Source of the DNA: Crenalkalicoccus roseus
Lineage (GTDB): Bacteria; Pseudomonadota; Alphaproteobacteria; Acetobacterales; Acetobacteraceae
NCBI RefSeq assembly: GCF_004761865.1
Contig: NZ_SJDM01000029.1
Coordinates: 1 to 36,353 of the forward strand
DNA length: 36,353 bases
Direction of reading: 5' to 3'
The position numbers were made by a program, and so were the translations under genes. This document shows positions 30,672 to 36,353 of this stretch, one piece after another (within the stretch, counting starts at the first letter, position 1; the number at the start of each line of letters is the position of its first letter). Below the pieces are notes generated by a model. The model ran no database searches, was not told the DNA's origin, and was given only the letters and a program-made list of their open reading frames with translations.

Positions 30672-32300
30672 ATGGCCGACGAGATCACGGTGTTCCGCGC
30701 CCGGCGGATCCTCACCATGGATTCTTCCTGCCCCGAGGCGACGCATGTCGCGGTGCGGGAGGGCCGGATCCTCGCCGTGGGCGGGGAGGCGGAGGCGCGC
30801 GCCTGGGGCAAGGGGCGCGAGGACGGCCGCTTCCGCGACCTGGTCCTGCTGCCTGGGCTGGTGGAGGGGCACAGCCATGCCTGGGAGGGTGGCGTCTGGT
30901 CCTTCGCCTATGCCGGCTATTTCGACCGCGCCGATCCGGAGGGCCGCCTCTGGCCCGGCTGCGACAGCATCGAGGCGGTGGTGGCGCGGCTGCGGGAGGC
31001 GGAGTGCGCGCTGCCCGCGGACCAGCCGCTCTTCGCCTGGGGCTTCGACCCGATTTATTTCGGCGAGCGGCGCGCGACGACCGAGGACCTCGACCGCGTC
31101 TCCGCCACCCGGCCGGTGGTGCTGCTGCACTCCAACGGCCACGTCATGAACGTGAACACGCCGGTGCTGGAGCGGAGCGGCCTCGCCAGCGCCGACATCG
31201 AGGGCGTGGTGCGCGACGCCACCGGCCGCGCCACCGGCGAGCTGCGCGAGATGGCGGCGAAGTACATGGTCTTCCGCACCGTCGGGAACCCGCAGCACGG
31301 GCTGATGGCGAAGCCGGAGAGCCTGCGCCGCTTCGCCGCCCTGGCGCGCCGCGCCGGCGTGACCACCGCGACCGACCTCTTCACCGACCTGCCCGACCCG
31401 GTGGTGGCGACCTACCTCGAGACCACGCGCGAGGCGGATTTCCCGCTGCGCCTGCTGCCGGCGCTGAACGCGCAGAGCCTGCCGGCCGCCGAGGGCGTCG
31501 CCAAGATCGTGCGCCTCAGGCGCCTGAACCAGGAGCGGCTGCGCTTCGGCCTGGTGAAGCTGATGACCGACGGCTCCATCCAGGGCCTGTCCGGCCGGCT
31601 GAAATGGCCGGGCTACATCGGCGGCCAGCCCAACGGCATCTGGAACATCGCCCCGGACGACCTGACCGAGCTGCTGCACGCCTACCACGCCGCCGGGCTG
31701 CAGTGCCACATCCACACCAATGGCGACGAGGCGAGCGAGGTCACGATCGAGGCGATCGAGGCCGCCCTGACGCGCACCCCGCGCTGGGACCACCGCCACA
31801 CCCTGCAGCACTGCCAGATGGCCGACGCGGCGCAGTTCCGGCGGATGCGCGCGCTCGGCATCTGCGTCAACCTGTTCGCCAACCACGTCTACTACTGGGG
31901 CGAGCAGCACGCGGCGCTGACCATGGGGCCGGACCGGGCGCGGCGCATGGATGCCTGCGCCACCGCGCTGCGCGAGGGCGTGCCCTTCGCCATCCATTCC
32001 GACGCGCCGGTGACGCCGCTGGCGCCGCTCTTCACCGCCTGGGTCGCGGTGAACCGCCTGACCGCCGGGGGCCGCGTGCTGGGGCCGGAGGAGCGCATCC
32101 CGGTGGAGGCGGCGCTGCGCGCCATCACCCTCGGCGCCGCCTACACGCTGAAGCTCGACCACGAGATCGGCAGCATCGAGGTGGGCAAGCGCGCCGATTT
32201 CTGCGTCCTCGGCGAGGACCCGCTGGCGGTGGCGCCGGAGCGGCTGAAGGACGTCCCGGTCTGGGGTACGGTCGTGGGCGGCGTGCCCTTCCCGGCATGA
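30672..32300 (+). CDS. Amidohydrolase_3-family protein (YtcJ-like)
   Basis: 542 residues. The N-terminal beta-sandwich (ITVFRARRILTMDSS) is followed by the first metal motif LPGLVEGHSHAWEGG, then a central GLVKLMTDGSIQGLSG (possible bridging Lys), the metal-binding HIHTNGDEA, and HSDAPVTPLAPLFTAW near the C-terminus. It ends with the ADFCVLGEDPLAVAPERL sandwich strand. The family includes N-acyl amino-acid and imide hydrolases, usually with Zn. The stop overlaps the next gene's ATG (ATGA), coupling it to the metallochaperone. Start ATG 30672 has GGGGAG upstream; the frame's earlier Met is excluded. Confidence 0.93.
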   Translation: MADEITVFRARRILTMDSSCPEATHVAVREGRILAVGGEAEARAWGKGREDGRFRDLVLLPGLVEGHSHAWEGGVWSFAYAGYFDRADPEGRLWPGCDSIEAVVARLREAECALPADQPLFAWGFDPIYFGERRATTEDLDRVSATRPVVLLHSNGHVMNVNTPVLERSGLASADIEGVVRDATGRATGELREMAAKYMVFRTVGNPQHGLMAKPESLRRFAALARRAGVTTATDLFTDLPDPVVATYLETTREADFPLRLLPALNAQSLPAAEGVAKIVRLRRLNQERLRFGLVKLMTDGSIQGLSGRLKWPGYIGGQPNGIWNIAPDDLTELLHAYHAAGLQCHIHTNGDEASEVTIEAIEAALTRTPRWDHRHTLQHCQMADAAQFRRMRALGICVNLFANHVYYWGEQHAALTMGPDRARRMDACATALREGVPFAIHSDAPVTPLAPLFTAWVAVNRLTAGGRVLGPEERIPVEAALRAITLGAAYTLKLDHEIGSIEVGKRADFCVLGEDPLAVAPERLKDVPVWGTVVGGVPFPA

Positions 32301-33217
32301 GGGCGAGCGGCGGCCTCGCCCTGCCGCTGACGGTGCTCGGCGGCTTCCTCGGCGCGGGCAAGACCACGCTGGTGAACGCGCTGCTGCGCCGGGCGGCGGG
32401 GCTCAGGCTCGCCGTGCTGGTCAACGACTTCGGCAGCGTCAACCTCGACGCGGCGCTCATCGCCTCCGCCTCGGGCGACACCATCGCGCTGACCAATGGC
32501 TGCGTCTGCTGCGCCGTGGGCGACGACCTCGCCGCCGGCCTCGCCGCCGTGCTCTCCCGCCGCCCGGCGCCCGACCACGTGCTGGTGGAGGCGAGCGGCG
32601 TCGCCGATCCCGGCGCCATCGCCGCCATCGCGCGCCTCGACCCCGACCTCCGCCTCGCCGGGGTGCTGGTGCTGGCCGACGCCGCCTCGGTCGCGGAGCG
32701 GCTGGCCGATCCGCGCCTCGCCGACACGCTGCGCCGGCAGCTCCGCGCCGCCGACCTGCTGGTGCTGACCAAGACCGACTTGGTCGCGGCGGAGGAGGCC
32801 GGGCGCGTCGCCGCGCTGCTGCGCCCCCTCGCCCCCGGCGCGGCGCTGCTGCCGGCCAGCCACGGCGCGCTGCCGGTGGAGGTGGCGCTCGGCCGGCATG
32901 CGGGCGGCGGGGGCGCCGCGCCGCCGCCCCGCGCCGCGCATGGCACCCTCTTCGCCTCCGTCACGCTGCGCCCGGCCCGGCCGGTGGCGGAGGCGGCGCT
33001 GCGCGGGGCGCTCGATGCGCTGCCGGAAGGGGTGCTGCGCGTCAAGGGCGTGCTGCCCCTCGCCGCCGGGGGGTGCGTGCTGGTGCAGCGCGTCGGCCGG
33101 CGGCTGGAGATGACGCCGGGCGGCCCCGCGGCGGAGGCGGCGCTGGTGCTGATTGGCACCGAGGCGGTGTGGGACGCCGCGGAGGCGCTGCGCCCCCTCG
33201 GCCTCGCCCGGGCCTGA
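32297..33217 (+). CDS. COG0523 family GTP-binding metallochaperone (CobW-like)
   Basis: 306 residues of the G3E family. P-loop GGFLGAGKT (15-23), switch region [13 protein letters not shown], the metal-binding CxCC motif in [13 protein letters not shown] (Cys69, Cys71, Cys72), [15 protein letters not shown] and a guanine-specificity motif VLTKTDLV. The C-terminal CobW_C region follows from about residue 215. There is no His-rich stretch. The family delivers Zn, Co or other metals to enzymes. The ATG overlaps the amidohydrolase stop, so it probably loads a metal into that amidohydrolase; the identity of the metal is unknown. The MFS gene follows 67 bp later. Confidence 0.93.
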   Translation: MRASGGLALPLTVLGGFLGAGKTTLVNALLRRAAGLRLAVLVNDFGSVNLDAALIASASGDTIALTNGCVCCAVGDDLAAGLAAVLSRRPAPDHVLVEASGVADPGAIAAIARLDPDLRLAGVLVLADAASVAERLADPRLADTLRRQLRAADLLVLTKTDLVAAEEAGRVAALLRPLAPGAALLPASHGALPVEVALGRHAGGGGAAPPPRAAHGTLFASVTLRPARPVAEAALRGALDALPEGVLRVKGVLPLAAGGCVLVQRVGRRLEMTPGGPAAEAALVLIGTEAVWDAAEALRPLGLARA

Positions 33218-33284
33218 CGCGGCTTCCCAGCCGGGCGGTTTCGCCCGACCATGCGGCCCGGAAGGGGAGAAGAGGGACGCCGCC

Positions 33285-34520
33285 ATGGCCCAGCAGGGCG
33301 CCCGCGCCTGGACGCCGTCCGAGATGCGCACCCTCGCGCTCGTCTCGGCGGCGCACCTCGTCAGCCATGTGCACCTGCTGGTGCTGCCGCCGCTGTTCCC
33401 GCTGCTGCGGGACCGGCTCGGCGTCGGCTTCGTCGAACTCGGCCTGGCGCTGACCCTGCTCAACGTGGTCTCCGGCCTCACCCAGGCGCCGATGGGCTTC
33501 GCGGTGGACCGCTACGGCTCGCGCCGGGTGCTGGTGGCGGGCCTGGTCCTGGCGGGGGTGACGCTGGTGCTGCTCGGCCTCTCGCCCAGCTACCCGATGC
33601 TGCTGGCGGCGGCGGTGCTGCTCGGCCTCGCCAACTCGGTCTATCACCCGGCGGATTACGAGCTGCTCTCGCGTGGCATCGGCGAGGCGCGGATCGGCCG
33701 CGCCTTCTCCATCCACACCTTCGCCGGCTTCATGGGCGGCGCCATCGCCCCGGCGATGATGCTCGGCCTCGCGGCGCTCGGCGGCCTGCCCGCGGCGCTG
33801 ATGGCGGCCGGGGCGCTGGCGCTCGCCGTGGCGCTGCCGCTCGCCCTGGCGCGGGCGCCCGATCCGGCGCCGCGCGCCGCGCCCGCCAGGGCGAAGCCGG
33901 GCGGGGGGCAGGCGGCCGCGGCGCCGGTGCTGAGCGGGGCGGTGCTGTCCATGACCGCCCTCTTCGTCCTGCTCTCCCTCTCCAATGGCGGGGTGCAGAA
34001 CTTCTCCGTGGTGGCGCTGGTGGAGGGGCACGGCACCGCCTTCGCCGCCGCCACGGTGGCGCTCTCCGGCTTCATGCTGATGAGCGCGCTCGGCGTGCTG
34101 GCGGGCGGCATCATCGCCGACCGCACCGCGAAGCACGGCCAGGTCGCGGCGGGCTGCTTCGCGCTGACGGCGCTGCTGGTGGCGCTGGTCGGGCTGGTGC
34201 CGATGCCGGCGGTGGCGCTGGTGGCGGTGATGGGGGCGGCGGGGTTCTTCTCCGGCATGATCGCGCCCTCGCGCGACATGCTGGTGCGCGCCGCCGCCCC
34301 GCCCGGGGCGGTGGGGCGGGTGTTCGGCATTGTCAGCACCGGCTTCAACCTGGGCGGCATCGCCGGGCCGATGCTCTATGGCTGGCTGATGGATGCGGGG
34401 CGGCCGCTCGCCGTCTTCGGCGTCGCGGTCGGGTTCATGCTGCTGACCGTGGCGCTGGCCCTGGCGAGCGACTGGCGGCGCGCCCGGCGCGCGCGCCTGG
34501 CCCCGCAGCCGGGGGAGTAG
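33285..34520 (+). CDS. MFS transporter
   Basis: 411 residues, twelve membrane helices ([60 protein letters not shown]). The MFS motif A appears as [16 protein letters not shown] and a second as [12 protein letters not shown] short start with [13 protein letters not shown] and a Pro/Arg-rich central loop ([17 protein letters not shown]). GGGGAGAAGAGGGA precedes the ATG. It follows the metallochaperone gene by 67 bp and is probably part of the same transcript, possibly the uptake step for the amidohydrolase substrate. Substrate class is not resolved by the sequence. Confidence 0.92.
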   Translation: MAQQGARAWTPSEMRTLALVSAAHLVSHVHLLVLPPLFPLLRDRLGVGFVELGLALTLLNVVSGLTQAPMGFAVDRYGSRRVLVAGLVLAGVTLVLLGLSPSYPMLLAAAVLLGLANSVYHPADYELLSRGIGEARIGRAFSIHTFAGFMGGAIAPAMMLGLAALGGLPAALMAAGALALAVALPLALARAPDPAPRAAPARAKPGGGQAAAAPVLSGAVLSMTALFVLLSLSNGGVQNFSVVALVEGHGTAFAAATVALSGFMLMSALGVLAGGIIADRTAKHGQVAAGCFALTALLVALVGLVPMPAVALVAVMGAAGFFSGMIAPSRDMLVRAAAPPGAVGRVFGIVSTGFNLGGIAGPMLYGWLMDAGRPLAVFGVAVGFMLLTVALALASDWRRARRARLAPQPGE

Positions 34521-34639
34521 ACGGTGCGGCCCCGCGTCCGGCCGGCGGCGCCAGCGCAAGCGTGATCGGAGGCCGCTGGTGGAGCCGCCCGGGCGCACGT
34601 TGATAATCGGTCCCGGTCCGGCCGGCCGCGGAGGATCGC

Positions 34640-34825
34640 ATGCGCTGGCTCTGCATCGCCCTGGCACTGGCCACCGCCGCCTGCGCGGCGGGCGACGCCT
34701 CGCGGCCGCACTGGCGGCGGCCCGGCCCTCCACCCCTGGCGCCGGGCGAGCGCATCCTCCTCCTCGACGACGGCTACCTCGCCTGGCGCGGCGGAGGAGA
34801 GGCGGAGCCGCCCCGGCAGGGCTGA
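34640..34825 (+). CDS. Small lipoprotein, function unknown
   Basis: 61 residues. It starts MRWLCIALALATAAC with a lipobox (TAAC, Cys15), so the mature protein would be a 47-residue lipid-anchored peptide, Pro-rich at first (RPHWRRPGPPPLAPG), then a tight segment ERILLLDDGYLAWRG. GCGGAGGATCG precedes the ATG. A promoter-like TTGATAAT lies about 40 bp upstream. I recognise no family. It sits between two MFS genes; the next gene starts 22 bp after its stop. Confidence 0.68.
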   Translation: MRWLCIALALATAACAAGDASRPHWRRPGPPPLAPGERILLLDDGYLAWRGGGEAEPPRQG

Positions 34826-34847
34826 GGGCCCGCCCCGGCACGGCCGC

Positions 34848-36245
34848 GTGAGGGCGGGCTGGCCGCCCGGCGCCGCGCGCCGCCTGCTGCCGATCGGGCT
34901 CGGCACGCTCGCGGTGCCGCTCGACACCGCGGTGAACATCGCCTTCCCGGAGATCACCGGCCATTTCGGCCTGACCGTGCCGATGATCCAGTGGATCGTC
35001 GTCTGCTACGTGCTGACCTATGGCAGCCTGATGCTGGCGGTTGGGCGCCTCGGGGACATCCTCGGCCATGGCCGGGTGTTCCGCCTCGGCCTCGCCTGGA
35101 GCGCCGCGGCCTTCCTGCTCTGCGCCCTGGCGCCGGGCTATGGCTGGCTGCTGGCCTGCCGGGTGCTGCAGGGGATCGGCGCGGCGCTGCTCATCAGCTG
35201 CGGCCCGGCGCTGGTCACCCTGCTCTTCCCCGAGGCGATGCGCGGGCGGATGCTCGGCCTCTACACGCTGGTCTTCGCGGCCGGCGCGGCGCTCGGCCCC
35301 CTGCTCGGCGGGGTGCTGGTGCAGCTCTGGGGATGGGAGGCGGTGTTCTGGTTCCGCGCCCCGCTGGCGCTCGTCGCGCTGCTGCTGCTGCCCCGCCTGC
35401 CGGGGCCGCCGCGCGGGGCGGCGCGCGAGCCCTTCGACCTCGCCGGCGCCGCACTGCTGGCGCTGGCGATCGGCGGCCTGCTCCTCGCCCTCGGCCAGGC
35501 GCGCCTTCTCGTGGCCGGGGAGCCCTGGGCGCTGCTGCTCGGCGCGGCGGCGCTGGCGGCGCTCGCGGGGTTCCTGCGGCAGGCCGGGCGCAGCCCGCGG
35601 CCGATCATCGCGCCCGGCTTCTTCCGCCTGCCCGGCTTCGCCTCGGTCAACGCCGCGAATGCGCTGGTGAATTTCGCGGGCTTCGCGGTGCTGCTGTTCC
35701 TGCCCTACCACCTCCTCGGCAGCGCCGGGCTGGCGGCCGGGGCAGCGGGGCTGGTGCTGGCCGCCGGGCCGCTCGGCAGCATGGTCGCCGCGCCGGCGGG
35801 CGGGTGGCTGCTGGGCCGCGTGCCGCCGCGCCGCCTGGCGCTGGCGGGGGCGGCGCTGACCGCGGCGGGGCTCTTGCTGATCGGCCTGCCGGGGCGGGAG
35901 GCGGGGATCGGCCTGCTGGTGGCGGCGCTGCTGGCGCAGGGCGCGGGGCTCGGGCTGTTCCAGGTGGCGCAGGCGGAGACCGTCACCGCCGCCATGCCGC
36001 GCGCCGATCGGGGCGTCGCGGGCAGCCTCACCATGGTGATGCGCACCCTGGGCGTGGTCTCGGCTGCCTCGCTGCTCACCCTGCTGTTCGGCGCGGCGGA
36101 GGCGGCGGCGCTGCGGCGGGGCGCCACGGCCGAGGAGGCGTTCCTCGAGGCCTTCCGCCTCGCCTTCCTGCTCGCCGCTGCCACCGCCGCCGCGGCGGCG
36201 GCGCTGCTGGCGCGCGGCCCGCGGCGCGCGGCGCGCGGCGGCTGA
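34848..36245 (+). CDS. MFS transporter (DHA2-like drug exporter group)
   Basis: 465 residues with about thirteen to fourteen helices, the DHA2 length. Features: LAVPLDTAVNIAFPEITGHF, motif A AVGRLGDILGHGRVFRLG, helix 4 CRVLQGIGAALLISCGPALV, motif C-like GLYTLVFAAGAALGPLLGGV (typical of H+ antiporters). The GTG at 34848 is the start, with no close ATG; it lies 22 bp after the small lipoprotein stop and may be co-transcribed with it. The resemblance is to EmrB/QacA-type multidrug exporters; the substrate is unknown. Ends at 36245, with 108 bp of spacer to the edge of the window. Confidence 0.92.
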   Translation: MRAGWPPGAARRLLPIGLGTLAVPLDTAVNIAFPEITGHFGLTVPMIQWIVVCYVLTYGSLMLAVGRLGDILGHGRVFRLGLAWSAAAFLLCALAPGYGWLLACRVLQGIGAALLISCGPALVTLLFPEAMRGRMLGLYTLVFAAGAALGPLLGGVLVQLWGWEAVFWFRAPLALVALLLLPRLPGPPRGAAREPFDLAGAALLALAIGGLLLALGQARLLVAGEPWALLLGAAALAALAGFLRQAGRSPRPIIAPGFFRLPGFASVNAANALVNFAGFAVLLFLPYHLLGSAGLAAGAAGLVLAAGPLGSMVAAPAGGWLLGRVPPRRLALAGAALTAAGLLLIGLPGREAGIGLLVAALLAQGAGLGLFQVAQAETVTAAMPRADRGVAGSLTMVMRTLGVVSAASLLTLLFGAAEAAALRRGATAEEAFLEAFRLAFLLAAATAAAAAALLARGPRRAARGG

Positions 36246-36353
36246 CGCCGCTCGGCGAGCCCCCCCATCCGCCAGGGCGGACCAAGCCGGAAGGGCGCCC
36301 GCCGCGCCGTGGCATCCCCGCTTTTGCGCGGCCATCACGCCGGGCCCCGTCGC
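36246..36353. other. Spacer with a possible degraded repeat
   Basis: No gene is visible. The segment CGGCGAGCC followed by ATCCGCCAGGGCGGACC (36271-36287) resembles the right end of the dispersed repeats, but the left unit is missing. The window ends here, so it may also be the start of a longer region. Confidence 0.3.

Noticed and set aside
33042-36338. Antisense frame of more than 1000 residues under the two last MFS genes and the small lipoprotein
   Set aside because: Its translation is Arg/Gly/Gln/His-rich with no recognisable domain and crosses three real genes with clear motifs on the plus strand.
1-36353. CRISPR array, tRNA, rRNA, insertion sequence or prophage
   Set aside because: I found no regular spaced repeats, cloverleaf, rRNA segment, transposase or phage motif anywhere in the window.

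Overview
The window reads as a stretch of chromosome from a very GC-rich alphaproteobacterium, most likely a Rhodospirillales/Acetobacteraceae (Roseomonas-like) bacterium. The evidence is a strong G/C preference at third codon positions, the gene order dapF-mtaB-ftsY, an anti-Shine-Dalgarno loop sRNA of the kind described from alphaproteobacteria, and many CaiB/BaiF CoA-transferases, MFS carriers and amidohydrolases. The genus is an inference. I see no insertion sequence, phage gene, CRISPR array, tRNA or rRNA gene.

Layout. 1-7000: the 3' end of smc, a small secreted ABM-domain protein, a DUF2889 protein, a large PAS-rich HisKA_2-type sensor kinase with a degenerate ATP-binding domain, a small hypothetical gene, a lipoprotein alpha/beta hydrolase, a NUDIX hydrolase and a translationally coupled Pro/Arg-rich secreted protein. 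7000-12500: a creatininase-family amidohydrolase, then the overlapping leftward operon dapF-mtaB-ftsY-secreted protein, with a SAM methyltransferase upstream. 12600-15140: an Lrp/AsnC regulator divergent from trxB, followed by a LysR regulator. 15137-15595: a gene-free spacer that appears to hold two convergent non-coding RNAs, each ending in a terminator hairpin. One of them carries an anti-Shine-Dalgarno hairpin loop.

15596-27786: accessory catabolism. It holds a CaiB/BaiF CoA-transferase, a PAP2 phosphatase, an amidohydrolase_2 with an MFS carrier, a carboxymuconolactone-decarboxylase-like protein, a 25-codon microprotein whose leader is perfectly complementary to the 3' end of 16S rRNA, a phosphonate-monoester-hydrolase-like sulfatase, a flavin reductase, a DUF3047 protein, a dienelactone hydrolase, an acyl-CoA-dehydrogenase-fold monooxygenase, a GNAT acetyltransferase and a second CoA-transferase. 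27925-36245: a transaminase-MFS pair divergent from an amidohydrolase_3-COG0523 metallochaperone-MFS group, then a small lipoprotein and a last MFS exporter.

Three non-coding themes cross the window. (1) A dispersed intergenic repeat of about 90 bp, made of two related palindromic units 55-61 bp apart, occurs four times; three copies sit on or against stop codons. (2) Several genes share a promoter-like pattern, CTGGCG/CTTGGC, 17 bp, TATCCT, about 25-32 bp before the start codon. (3) The anti-SD sRNA and the microprotein leader are both built around the ribosome-binding sequence.
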